This document shows, one piece after another, positions 23,961 to 35,859 of a stretch of DNA of 64,000 bases. Both the position numbers and the translations under genes were made by a program. Origin of the DNA: Favolaschia claudopus (lineage: Eukaryota; Basidiomycota; Agaricomycetes; Agaricales; Mycenaceae); NCBI GenBank assembly GCA_037176885.1, contig JAWWNJ010000049.1, forward strand, positions 434,001-498,000, read 5' to 3'. Under the pieces are notes generated by a model that worked only from the letters and a program-made list of their open reading frames with translations, ran no database searches and had not been told where the DNA came from. The first letter of the stretch is position 1; each line of letters begins with the position of its first letter.

Positions 23961-25390
23961 AGGAGAGGAGGAAAACTCACGGTGCAGTGAGGAAGAGGGA
24001 GTTTTTTGAGTGGGAAAGTGGGGGAAGGTGGTGGTGGAAAGGAAGAACAGTGGGTTTGGTCGTGTTAGTTCAAAACATGGTCAAATGGCGTCGGCTGAGT
24101 TGCTCCGTCGCAACAAATCAGCGGTGAAATTGTTTTGAATAAATCAAGTTGCGAAGTTGATAATTCCGACGCCACTCACGCGCGTCGGCCGCCGCCCTGA
24201 AATGACTTTCACCAGCTCCTCACCATCTTCAACCCCGCACTGATTGCAAAGCTCACAATTCAAGCTCCCAGGAAAATGTCTCGGTCCAGTAAGAAATCAA
24301 GCTGGAGAGAACACAGAGTGGCGCGGTGGATAACGTTAGTACGCTGAATTTCAATATGTACGCGTTGATGTAATTTGCGTATTGGACCCGGAAGTTCTTA
24401 GACTCGGAAGATTCGGGAAATGGCGCGTTTGACGCGCCGCCGCCAAGAAGTTTCCGCCCTTCGAATGCAACCCCCACAGATTTAGACCCAAATCTCGAGA
24501 ACGAGAACAAAACATGCCAGAAAGACGCGTTCCCCAGCCAATGAGCAGAGAGAAAACGAGCGACGTCGCTTAGAACTTTTGTTGACTAGATTCGAATTTC
24601 GCAGGCGGATCAACTTCTTGTAGGCAGAAGTCACCGAGATTGCTGTATAAGCGAGCCATTGTGTTGGTTTTGGCTGGGCATCCACACCTCTGGCGCAGTT
24701 GGCGGCGTTCCAAGCCCGAGTTGTCGGCGATGTGCTGGCAAAAAACAAAGAGTGACGCGTCACCGCGTCACGCAATCAAGCGTGGGAGCCAATGTTGGTT
24801 TTCGCCGGAAGGGAATTTCGCTCGTCCAGAAGCCCAAACGGGGAAAAGTCACGCTGCTGCTCTCAACCTCCATGTTCGTTTTCGCCAGCGGCGCAACTAC
24901 ACCCTCACTCGACTTCAAAACTCACCAACCTGATGCTGACACTTCAAGCAACGGCTATGTGGCTCCATTTGGCCTCTGGGAACGCGAAAATGCCGGAAAC
25001 GACGGTTACGAGGTTTTTGCAAAAATCGGGGGTCTGGTGCCCAGGTACGTCTTCCCATCACGTCAGGATAACCGAAATCACTCTCCCTGGTTACTGCGCG
25101 ACAGCGGGGAGAATTTCGAGGTGATTGGAGCCGGAACGAATTGGAATTGAATTTCGGTGCGTTTCCCACCTATTTCGCTTATACACCCATGTACAGCTGA
25201 CATATTCTACTATTGCATGCCTCAGAAAACTTGAACTGCATATTACTGTACCCTGGTCACTGTGCGCGGCCTCAGAGGGCGTAGAATCGATATTCTTGCC
25301 CGCTCCTGAAAACTCCGCTCTCCGCCATGCAAATCCCCCTCCTCGGACCTCGGCGGGGATGTGGACTGATGGGACGTCTGCCTGAAACAA
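23961..25390. other. Unassigned region
   Basis: No gene recognised. A module at 24536-24571 reads CAGCCAATGAGC followed by GAGCGACGTCGCT. This is the same CCAAT plus CRE-like combination found, in a tighter arrangement, in the divergent promoter at ~49975-50013, so a plus-strand transcript could start nearby. No spliced frame downstream convinced me. Confidence 0.35.
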
Positions 25391-26074
25391 TAGGGTTGTT
25401 CAGAGTAGCCCATTTCGACCTTATTTCGACTTCATTTCAATCTCATTTCGTTCTCAAAATCCGTCGTCCGAATTGCCCGAACCCAAATGATGCTTCATTT
25501 CATTCAACACATTTTTCGGCAACGAGGGATGGCAGCTCCTCGGACATCACGAGCTGCTGGTTCCGGCGTCCCTCCGCCCACCCTATGCAACGGCCCCAGT
25601 GTAAATTCAGATACATTTCCAGTACAATAGTACTCGATTTGTGAGCCTGATATACTATATTATAATTATTACTGTGCCGCAAGTGTAACCAGGCTCTGCA
25701 GAACTTTCCCGGTGAGGCCATCAAATTCTTCTCGGAATACAGTTCGGCAGGCCAGAGGTGGCTGAGAAATGATGCTTCCAGTGCCTACGGAAACACGGGT
25801 CTAATTTATAACAATGTTTCATAGTGTTCTTGTGAGCTCGAGAGCAAAAAATCAGACTGGATACAAGAAAACAGTCTAATGATCAGAACAACCGAAGGAC
25901 AGCCGGAGTGGGATGGAATTGATGTGCCGGGCTTGCCGAATTCTCATTTGGCTTCATTTCGAGATCACGGTCAAAGTTGATTCCATTTCGAGTTTTCGAG
26001 ACTTGAAATAGAAACGAAATAGAGTCGAAATGAAGCCGAAATAAGGTCGAAATGGGCTACTCTGAACGACCCTA
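25391..26074. mobile_element. MITE-like non-autonomous element, ~684 bp
   Basis: The left end TAGGGTTGTTCAGAGTAGCCC (25391) and the right end, reverse complement TAGGGTCGTTCAGAGTAGCCC (26074), form inverted repeats. These extend about 70 bp inward with a run of ATTTCGAC-type motifs. The two short flanks both carry AAT, a possible 3-bp target duplication, but the exact boundary is ambiguous by one or two bases. There is no transposase frame inside. The superfamily is unclear; a 3-bp duplication would favour PIF/Harbinger but the TIR is not diagnostic. Confidence 0.75.
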
Positions 26075-26349
26075 ATCAAGAAGGTGCGTAACTGCTTCTA
26101 TGCGGTTTCAACGCACTTACGAATATTTTCTTCCAATTCAATCCCCGTCCCATTACCAACCCACCTCGCCGTCTTCCGCTTGGCAAGTGCTGCGGAACCC
26201 ACGATACGTATGCTGCAAAATCGTACGATGTGTACGCGCGGCCACGGCGCCGCGAACGGGGTGATTTGCACGCAAATTCGTCGAGTTGGGTGCGGTTCGG
26301 CAATTGCCGGGGACGGGTATATATACCAGGTGCGTCGTTGAGTTGACCT

Positions 26350-28350
26350 ATCGCCCTGCGACTTCGTTCAACCCTACTCTAGGGTTTATTCTCTTCTCAG
26401 CTTCAACTCTTTGCAGTCCTTTGACTCCGCTATTCTATTCAATTCAAGCTACTTGCCTTCAACTCACTCAACGTTGACTAGTGAGTAACTCTGACCTGAC
26501 CTCCATGGCAACTCAACCTTATTGACTTCATTGCTTCAAGGAACTCTATTCTACCTCATGTTCTACTTGTTCTATTCCCCATTCGATTCGAAGCTGACTT
26601 CACTTTCAATTAGATCTATCTATATTGACTTGAATCTTGCTCGACGCCGTTTCACTGATGCTTGTGAGTCCTTTGTAACCCTCTCCTTTCTTTCTTATAC
26701 TTTTGTGATCGAAGCCCGAATGCTATTTTTCCTTCGTATTTATACTGGTATGTCATCTAGCTAGTCTTTCACCTTTGAACTGACTTTGCTTTCGAGTCAC
26801 GCTTTCGTTCGATTTCGCTCGAGTCTGTACTGACTTTTTGAAACCAGGCCTTCGTTGGTTCAATACCCTTTGAATTCGAACCTATAGACTGGTAAGTAAA
26901 GTTTTAGTCCACCTGCACTTCTTATCTGACCTCGATATCGAAGGTATCGTCCCATATTCGGCGCGCCGGTGAGTTTGATCTTGTATTCTCAATTTACTGA
27001 CTGTCTTCATTCAGGATTGCCTTGATCAACGTCGAAGGATGATACGCGTGAATGCAAATGAGCATCGAGGTTGAGGTTGATTGTGAGATTCAAGGTGCGC
27101 AATGCTGTCAGTTCACAAACTCATTCCCTCGCTGACTCAATGCTTATCCTTAGCCCTCTACCTTCAACTATTTTGATACCAATGTATACCGAGATTATGT
27201 CGGTGCGCAATAATACTCACATTTCCCTTCACGCTTAAATCTATGCTGACTTCAATTATACAGGCCAAAACTATGCCCGTTTGAAGTGAGGTCCCGACTG
27301 CGCCCTACCACTTGCATTATAATGTCGAGACTATGCTCGTATTGTGAGTCAAATATGTTCTTGACCCTGAAACGCTGAGTGACTTCAATCTTGATTCTTC
27401 TGAAGGCCGTGATTATGACGGTTTGATTTGAATCGCGCGCGCGCGTTTTAAGTTTGTTAGAATAATCATAGGTAACCATTCATTGACTCGACGTTGAACT
27501 GACCCTAACCTGCACTGTCTTATTTGTTCGTTTACTTTCTTTGTCGACATTCAACCACTCACTTGCTTTCACTCAGGAAAGCGGCTTCAACTTACAAATT
27601 CAATCTCAACTAAACTCTGTCTATATCAATTGAGTTCGAGTTCGATTGAAGGTGAGTTTGACTTGCCTCAACTTCTACTAGTGGTCGTGTCTTCATTATA
27701 TACTGATCTTTCACTCAGGTGCATACGACCGAAGTAGGTATTCAAAAAGTATCAGTCGAGCTCGAGTTTGATCAAGGTGGGTTCAACTTACTTCAACTTG
27801 CGTTGCTTCGCCTTCCATCTCATATTAATATTAACCCTCGAAGAATCATACCTACGAGTTCATTCAAATCCCTTTCGAATGCATTCGTTTGAATTACCGC
27901 CTCCGTCGGTTTCGTTGCCGAGCTGAACGCAAAGTGAGATAATCCCGTTCATCTATTTCGATGCGTTCCATTTCTCACTGGCTGCTCTTTTCGGAATCTC
28001 GACATGCAAAGATGCACATTGCGACTGTTTAGTGCAAAGGTAAACATTTCAAGTTGAATCTCCTTTCATTTCGGCAGTTTCGTCTCCGACTTGACAGTGA
28101 GTTTCCGTTTGTTGCGGGTTTGTTCCTCTGTAGATTGATTTTTGAATCCAATCCTACTCTAGCTAGACTCTGACCTTACTCGCCGATTCGTATTTCACCG
28201 CATCATTGTGAGTGAAATTTCCCCCTCATTCCGCTTTCTTCCATTCGGGCTGACCCAACTCTCGTCGTGCGGTGCATCTGACTTGACAATGCAGGCAATT
28301 TTGATTTTGACTTGAATTCATTCGATCCGCTGATTCAATTTCGCGCAGTA
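26350..28350 (+). other. Intron-dense, apparently non-coding locus
   Basis: A run of at least eight good GT..AG introns of 46-61 nt on the plus strand: 26481-26540, 26664-26714, 26748-26796, 26892-26943, 26969-27014, 27095-27153, 27203-27263 and 27344-27404. More plausible ones follow up to ~28320. They are separated by short exon-like pieces of about 25-120 nt. The piece 26797-26891 has stops in all three frames, so a normal protein is excluded. This fits a heavily spliced long non-coding RNA or a badly decayed gene that kept its introns. A start-like region precedes it near 26310-26340 (GGTATATATACC). Confidence 0.5.
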
Positions 28351-29641
28351 ATGGGGATAAATCAGTTTTATTGAGTAGCTAACTACAGACGGTACGCTGC
28401 CTTCTTTTGCGCGCACACGTCAGCTAATTCGCGGTTTCGACATCTAGGCGCCCGGGCGCTTAACGAGCCGACGGGAGGTCTTGCGAGGTGAGCGGCGCGT
28501 TTGCGCGTCCCGCGGGTTGGCGCGGGCGGTGTCGAAAGGGTCGGGAGAGCGGGGGTAGAGTGGGCGTGGAAGAGACGGCGTTTAGACGAGTGCGTTCTTG
28601 CAGCGCGTTTGGGTGTGAAGGGACTTGTAGGGAGCGAGTTTGAGCGGCGGGATGTGAGGGGCGGGGTCGGGACTAGGCGGCGGGGGGAAAGAAGCTTGAG
28701 GAGTCCGTTCGTGACTGAATTCGGGGCGAGCGGCGCAGGAGTGAAGGGCGGCGGCGGTGTGATTTGAAGTACAGGGTTTGGCGGGGATTTTAGAGGTATC
28801 TAGCGTGCGCACGGGGGCGGGTAGCGGCCGCGTCGGTGATCGGCAAAGCGAGAGAGCGGGGAGGAGGCGGCGTCGTCTGCGTCATGAGTCGGACAGCAAA
28901 CGGCAGCGGAAGTGATGATGCCGACGCACCTTTGCATTTCTCGCCGTCTAAATCTCCCGTGTCCCCCGGGCCGAGGCGATATTTGGAGGCGTTCGGCGGT
29001 AACGAGTGGGAGCGTTGGGCGGCCTGTGGGCGGCGAAGCACGAGAGATACTTACGACATTTTGGAGCAAGTGCGCGCGGATTTTGGCGCTGGGTGCAGTT
29101 TCGATGGCGGGCGGCGGGTATTCGGGTGAACGGGAGGGCGGAGGTGTCTGCGTCGCGGTTGGCGTTGGATACGGTGATGAGGTGGGCGTTGGCACTGTCT
29201 GAGTCGACGTAGAGCATGTGTGAGTCAAGTGAGGAGCCAAACGAGGTGGTGACGACGCACCTTGCTTCCATCGCGACGGTTTCGTTGACTGACGTAGTCG
29301 GGACGGTTGCATGGGATAGAGGAGTCAGTGGTGGTGGAAGCGCTTGAAGGATGGCGCGTTAAGCGAGAGTAGCGAGTGGGGCGGCGGTCGAGTTGGGCGT
29401 TGACGAGCGGAGTTTGTGGTGGGGTGATTTTCGAAGTTTACGGAGTGGGAAGCAGAGGTTCTGTGGAATGCAGTTAGAGGAGGAGGGGCAGACGACGCGT
29501 ACGACGCACGCGAAGACAAGGTGCGACGAGCAGGAGAAAGCGCGCTGGCAGAAGCATAAGAATCAACAGGCAACAACAAGAACCAACGCGAAAATGTCCA
29601 CGGTGCAATTTCCAACTAGCGAAGATTGCACCCAGAGAAGA
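28351..29641 (-). other. GC-rich region, possible low-complexity gene on minus strand
   Basis: Open frames on the minus strand between ~28580 and 29600 encode Pro/Ser/Thr-rich and Arg-rich stretches. They could be linked by introns such as the one ending at ~29201 (GTCGACTCAG). No domain, clear start or consistent terminal exon can be shown, and GC-rich DNA produces such frames by chance. I record it as a candidate only. Confidence 0.2.
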
Positions 29642-32110
29642 AGGATTACTAACCTAAGCTTTTTCATGAGCCCACGGATGCCCAGAGGCTCTAAAAGTGC
29701 ATTTATTCCGAACCTGAGAACGCGCGATTGTGGACATGTTTAGAACGGCGCGGCGAGAACGACACGGAGACGTGGCGGAAAGAACCGAGAAAAAAAATTG
29801 ACGAGATTTGATTGCGTCATATCAGATGCATCGAGCCGACGGGCCCAGCCGGCCCATCCCAGTTTACAAAGTGGTTGAACTCACAGTAGGTCAAACCAGA
29901 AGTCAGACGGTTTGTGTTGCGTCCATTTTAGGCTCACTACATTCGTTTTTGACAAGAAAGCCTGCATGGTCAGCAAAGTTACAGGGATACCTACTTAGTT
30001 ATAAAACTAAGTACACGAGTGTCTTGGGCGTCTTATGTCTTTCGAACACGTCTTTGACCATTTTTGTCTTGACGGGATCGTGTTTGGAATTGCGTCTTTC
30101 ACATTCTTTCTTGAGATTTGTTCAGAATTGTTCTTGCAAGCGCTCGGACGTCAAAGACGAATGGCTGAAATGGTAAGATACTTTATCAATGCATTATACA
30201 TAGCGGTCGCACCTAGATAGAGCGGAGTGCAACATACACTGAAAGCAAATTTTAGATTCAGAAGGACGCCTACAACTTGGTCCTCGTGTTCTCCGAGTCG
30301 CTTACCGTTCCACCGACTACCAGCCCATTAACTCGAATCCTCTCCTCCACCCCTTCCTCCAGAGACTTTATCTCGTTTAAGATTTGTCCCAGTCCGCCCA
30401 CCCACCGCTCAAAAACCACCATATCCGTTTCAGCTTTAGATTCATCATGCGAACGCGACCAAATAGCGTGCTCGAGGAGGAAGAGCGAACTTGCAACGTG
30501 GCCGAATAGTATGAGAATAGAGCGCGGGAGGAGTGGGTTTAGTGTTTTGCGGAATATTGTGGGAAGTTCTGTGAGTGTTTGCTGTAAATTCGCGATAGCA
30601 GGAGTTTTCTTGGGAGCGGAAGAAATGATCGTTTGACCCCACTGGATATAGGATTGGTTCAATAATGAGTAGAGCACGACGATTGGCTTACCTGACAGAA
30701 CTCCTCCACGCCTTGACCGCGACTAGCGCGAACCAGATCGTGTGCAAGCACTTCTACGGTGCCCTCCCAAATCTTCTCGACCAGCGAGTCCCGAATCAAT
30801 CTACAAAGTAAGACATCAAAGTCAATTCGACTTCCCTCTTTCAACACTTACCTTCCTATCCCCGTTTCCTCCATATACCCCTGCCCGCCCAACGCCGCCA
30901 TGCACTCCTCCATCGCCGAAACAGCATGCAGCGCCGCAAACGCCTTCAACGTCGGTGTCAACAACCTCAACCTCGTCTCCTCCCCTTTACTCGCCACCCC
31001 GCATTCCGTCTTTCCAAGAAGGAGAATTGTGCCAAAGAGCATATGCGCTAGCGCACGATACAAAACGCTCACCCGCGCGAGCGTCTCCATGTGTATCGGC
31101 ACGGCGGCAAGCAGTTTCCCGCCGTCTACAGTGCGCACGGTAGCATACGCGCGCGCCAGCGAGAGACAGCGCATCAACGCACCCACGGAACTCACACTCG
31201 AATGAACCCGCGTGATATTCAACACCGGGGCTATTTGTCGTACACCCGCACCCGGGGCTCCAATTCGCCAGGCACGGGTGCCATTCAAGGAGAGCTCCGC
31301 CGTGGGGACTGCGCGTGTGCCGAATTTGTCTTTGAGGCGGTGGAGGAGGATGTTGTTGGACAGCGGGGTGGGGAAGGGAGGGAGGCGGACGGGGACGAGG
31401 AAGAGGGAGAGGCCGCCTGTGCCCGGGGTGGATGATTCGGAACGCGCGAGGGCGACGGACATGTTGCCTTCTGCTGCGCTGGAGAACCATTTGAAGCCGT
31501 CGAGGAGGTAGGCCGGGCCGAGGTCGTTGGGTTGGCCGGTGACGGGACGCGCCACTGTTTCCGTGCGAGAGACATCTGAGCCTCCACTAGACTAGACAGA
31601 ATTATATTAATATTCGATCTCAATTTTCCATTGTGCGATGGTTTGACTTACCTCTGTCATCCACTGCCCGCTAATGTATGATTCTGCTGGATCAGAACTG
31701 CGGTAAGGTTAGTGATGTATCGCGATACTTGAACCTCTTCAGACCTAATCAGTCGTGGCAGCACTTCTTGCCTCATCTTATCAGAACCCGATAGTTCAAT
31801 CACTACAAAATTTACTTGAATTCAGATTGAACAGTCAAGACAAATACCCAAACCTCGTGCCGCCCCGTCCGTCATAGCATAAGGACACATTATCTGCGAA
31901 CTTTCAATTGGTGAAAATCAACAAAAACTAGAAGACTTACCACATGGCAGTCAGCATTCATGAGCATGACCTTCGCAAACTGATATATCCTACTGTTCTC
32001 TTGAAACTTACGCTCGTACGGGATGCTCATGACGCCCTCCTTCCTTGCAAAGGTCTTCAGCGTATTCCATCCATCGGAAACATGTAGCGTATCAACGCGG
32101 TTCCCCCAAG
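29642..32110. repeat. Segmental duplication, right copy
   Basis: Direct counterpart of 19226-21806, offset ~10.4 kb. It starts at GGATTACTAACCTA (~29644) and diverges at ~32110, where this copy continues into the 5' exons of the same gene. This makes it the likely source copy. Confidence 0.9.
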
Positions 32111-32498
32111 CGTCGTATTGGGTCAATGTCGGCTCCTTGATAGTCGGCGCAAGCGGACGTATCACTGAGAATTTTCTTCCATTCAATCCACTGAACGAGG
32201 ATGCAGTTGAATAGCTTGCCATGGACGAGATCCTCTCCGAGACGAATGAGATCCGGTTCGATGATCTTCAATGCGCTTTGCGAAGGGGATTCAATACGGC
32301 TTTGCCTAAGTAGATATATAGGACGGAGCTGGAGCTCACCTAGCTGGCAGCACTCTCCTCAATAAACTGGGCAGCACAGGATCAGAGAGGTACGGATTCC
32401 CTGTCGGAGGTGGTTGCTGCTCGAATGCTTGATTCTGAAATGAATCTGTATGGTATATGGAAAGAGTTTACCTGGTGGAAGATCTCCTCGACGCGCAT
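30270..32498 (-). CDS. Acyl-CoA dehydrogenase family flavoprotein
   Basis: Minus strand; start ATG at 32498, stop at 30272-30270. It begins MRVEEIFHQ, then PYLSDPVLPSLLRRVLP as in fungal acyl-CoA dehydrogenases of the AidB-like branch. PTLTQYDAWGNRVDTLH follows, then the FAD-binding signature MTESSGGSDVS, the LNGTRAWRIG beta-domain region and ALGGQGYMEET in the C-terminal helical domain. Likely substrate: an acyl-CoA; location mitochondrial or peroxisomal, unknown. Introns are small, and one at 32435-32471 would be only 37 nt. The junction near 32215-32260, between a segment ending RLGEDLV and one starting with FSVIRPLAPT, cannot be joined by a canonical intron in frame. Either an unusual splice is used or this copy is also damaged there. 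Confidence 0.75.
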
Positions 32499-33095
32499 GC
32501 TTCAAGTTGTGGTGGTGGTCGAGAACAAGAGGACTTGCAATGTCACGTAGCCGAACCGCCGGAGACTTGATTGCCGAGCCGACTCTTCCAAGTCTCCGTC
32601 TACTCGCATTGTGCAATCAGCAATTCAAGCAGTCCTTCGCCCGCTCAGTCTTGACAGCACACTCTCCGAGTGACACCGCAATCTGCAGCCAGCTGACCTC
32701 CGTCATCCATGTCCTTCGCCGACGCGAGTCCACCTCTCAAAATGACAGAACCAATTCTGAAGACTTCCTGCCTCGAATCTCTGTGTCAGCATGCTAAGAA
32801 CACCCAGGAAGGATGAGAGATGTAAGCGTCCGATCTCCTCGACTTTGACAGATTGCCATGTAGCGGCGTGAAGATCCAAAATAAGGTATGCCTGTGGAAT
32901 GCCGCAGAGCGAGGGTGTCGGACACACTCCGTTCCGTTTTCTCCCGAGCCCGTATCTGCCCGGGTCTTCTACACTGTACTCCCCTTCTGCTTGCACCCGA
33001 TGAGCGCCTTGAACAAAGTCCGGCGTGCTCTTCTCGCCTTCGACAGCACTAGCCATCGTTGGGGATCCATATCTCTCCGCAATGCGGTACATGCT
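32499..33095. other. Divergent intergenic region
   Basis: Lies between the acyl-CoA dehydrogenase (minus) and the EEP gene (plus). A minus-strand open frame at 32703-33092 has no recognisable features and is treated as chance. Confidence 0.35.
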
Positions 33096-33948
33096 ATGGC
33101 TCCCCCAGCAAACCCCAGAAGGCAGAGTCTCTCTCTAACGTCATTCAATATCTTGGCGTCCCAGATAGGGCCTTTCGCTGCCTTTCGGCGCCATCGAGCG
33201 CTCCAAGCGCGTTATGGACTGCATATTTACAATGAATTCTTCATCCGACATCATTCACCTCCAAGAAGTCTCGTCCGACGTCCGGCAACTCCTCCTCGAC
33301 GACGACAGAGTACGAGCTGGCTTCCTCTTGACCGACACCGAGGGGCACAGCGGCGAATTCTGCACTCCTCCGCAATGCGAAAACATGACCTTGCTGTCAA
33401 GCAAACGCTTTGGCTCCGAGTCTGCATCATCATACCTACCAGCGGAGAACGGCGATCGAGGGGACAAGCTGACGCTCCAAAGCGTCTATCATATAGATTC
33501 ACTTCATATGCACAGGAATGTGCTCGGCGTGGACGTCGCCGCCTCGGGCAGCTCAGTATTATTCCGTCTCCTCAATCTGCATCTCGATCCCTTCCGCTCG
33601 CGTCTCAGGCGCTTCTTCCAAATCAAAGAACTTGCGAATGTTTTACGCGAGCTTGAATGCAGCGGCGGCGGGGTTCTCGCAGGTGACTTTGACACGATCT
33701 TCCCTGAGGAAGAGAGATTTTTTGGGGAACACAGCTTGTTGGATGCGTGGGCGGCGGTACATGGGAGTACGGCACCAGAGAATCGGGGAGCTCCTTGGGG
33801 TAGCCAGAGCGTGGGTCGGAAGAGGATGGACAGGGTGGTGATGTTAGGCTTGAAGCCTCATGAGATCGAACTCGTCCGTCTTGGTCCTATCGAGCGGTGT
33901 GCGTCTTTGTCCGACCGCTGCGGGTTGCGCTGTACCTTTACCATCTAA
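33096..33948 (+). pseudogene. Endonuclease/exonuclease/phosphatase-domain protein, damaged
   Basis: Signature blocks of the EEP fold occur in order: LTSFNILAS (metal-site Asn), IIHLQEVS (Glu), LLNLHLDP (His-x-Asp), LAGDFDT (normally GDFN), KRMDRVVM, and a terminal SDRCGL where the family has SDHxGL. The first block (33096 to ~33182) is in a different frame from the rest (33190-33948), and no GT..AG intron lies between, so an indel is needed. The final catalytic His is replaced by Arg (codon CGC at 33916). Loss of frame plus loss of the general base points to a pseudogene. If spliced or edited unexpectedly it would be an inactive homologue of a phosphodiesterase-type nuclease or phosphatase. 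Confidence 0.7.
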
Positions 33949-34493
33949 AGGGATCAGCCCAATTCAGAACCACATCCATGTCGTTCAATTTGCAGGAATT
34001 ATAATTTGGCAAATGTATTCTGCACTGCCTGTACTTCCAGACAAATCTTCAATAGTATGGATCAAAATGTTCGCTTCGCACTCTTGAAACTATCAAGGCG
34101 CGAACATGTCCAACTAGTACATGTTTCTATTACAGGCGGTTCAGGAAACAATCGCTGAATCGAAGGTCGCGAGAAAATCTTCAATGGCAAAAGCGAGAAT
34201 AAAACTTACCAAAAACTTACACTGGCATGTGATTTTCATGGGTCGAGAAACCTGGGTTCTGAATTACGGCAGGGGTTTCTCATGAAACCGGGTTTCCCAG
34301 TAGATTAATCCGTCAACAGGGCCAACTTGAAGCAAAGGTCCCTATGGCCGCGTACTTTTCCTTCTTCGGACTTGTCCTTGGACGTGCCCTCCGCTCGAGC
34401 GTCTTCAAAAGCGTAGACAAGCTTGACGAGCTTGCTGGCACTACCTACTCTGCCAGCGCGACGCTGAACCTCTTGAAGTGTCGTGTTCGCCTC
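33949..34493. other. Intergenic; possible extended 5' end of F-box copy 2
   Basis: No separate gene. An open frame from ATG 34344 runs in frame into the F-box start at 34494, but copy 1 has no similar upstream sequence, so I treat it as 5' leader. Confidence 0.4.
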
Positions 34494-34885
34494 ATGCTAC
34501 CAGACGAAATTCTCTCAGAGATTCTCTCTCCCGCGCTGAAAGTCCCCGACGACTTATTCTCTGACACGTCGCATGTGTCTCCATTCGCCACCTACGCTCC
34601 ATCGACCTCGGCATACCTGCTCGTCTGCAAGGACTGGCTTCGCGTCTCCACCCCTTTACTCTACAGCGTCGTTGTCTTGCGATCCAAAGCTCAAGCGAAC
34701 GCCCTCGAGAAGGTCTTCCGCAAAAACCCCGAGTTTGGTGCGTTTGTGAGGAAGCTGCGAGTGGAAGGAGGATATGGCTCGGCGATGCACACGATTCTCC
34801 AAGCCACTCCCAATCTCACGCATCTTGTTCTCTCGCTGGCGATCTGGTCGTCCGACACGACCACAGGATTATGCAAAGGTCTTCC

Positions 34886-34978
34886 CACCTAAGGCAACTA
34901 CGTTTCGGTGCCGTAAAGGGCCTTTGAGGGGGGTAAAAGTGTCAAGTTAATCCCCCCTAAGAGGGGTCGCCTCCGCGG
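34886..34978 (+). repeat. Left terminal inverted repeat
   Basis: 93 bp matching the inverse of 37776-37868. It contains GGGCCTTTGAGGGGGG and CCCCCCTAAGAGGGG, which are partly complementary to each other. Confidence 0.9.
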
Positions 34979-35823
34979 TGTCTTAGCTAATCCGGCCGTC
35001 TATATCGGGCCAGCAAACGCGTGACCTACGTGGGGGAGCCTCCGCCCACTGCTCGCACCTCTACCCCGACCCGCCTCGGCGATCCTCCCCCGCCTGTACG
35101 GTGGCTCTGTGGTGATTATGTCTTCTGGTTCACTCCTCATCGCTGTCGAGTAGCCATCTGCTGTCTCGAGGCTCACTGAATGCTCGGTGGTGCCTACTCC
35201 AGCGACTCAAACCAGTTAATAGTACGTTGATTTAGTCTCTGTGTGCTTGTAGTGACTTTGAAATATCAAATAAACCTTCAATGAGCTGCTAGCCATCGCC
35301 CATGCGAGCTCCAACACGATCTCTTAAACTCGCGGAGGCTCTGCTCGGACCTCCGCCGCAACTTTTACACCTTCGCCGACCTGGCATTCCTCGAATTTTC
35401 CCCAATCCCTTGTGCAGTTCATGTCTACTGTCTTCTGTGGTTGCTTCTAACACTGTTTGGTAGCCTCTGTAAGCCATCTACATCATCCTCTTGGAGTCCT
35501 TCCAGTACTAATATTTATTTGGAAGCTTCAGTGTCTGTGGCGCCTGTTTTCCATCCATCCGTCACATCCAGTATACACTGATACTCAGATTCCATCTGTA
35601 TCTTCGATGTGTCTTCACCATCGCGACTGATTGTATCAATTTATATGGGTGTATGATTTGGCGGAGGCTTCGAAGTTCAGCGGAGGCTTCGGCGGAGGTC
35701 CCCGAGTCATCCTTTGCAACGATCCCTGCCTCAAGCATGCCTGTATGTACTTCCATATTGCTCAACTGTAGCCTTGACTGCTTTACAGCACGTCGGTATC
35801 AATCTGTCAATAAGATGTGACTC

Positions 35824-35859
35824 GGCGGAGGCTCCGTCAGTGCTGACGGAGCCTCCGCC
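35824..35859. repeat. Perfect palindrome with 17-bp arms inside the TIR element
   Basis: GGCGGAGGCTCCGTCAG, a TG spacer, then the exact inverse. Each arm contains the GCGGAGG motif that is repeated throughout the element. Confidence 0.9.

Noticed and set aside
28800..29312. 170-codon Pro/Ser/Thr-rich minus-strand frame
   Set aside because: Low-complexity frames of this length are expected in such GC-rich DNA; no start, domain or clean intron set supports a gene.
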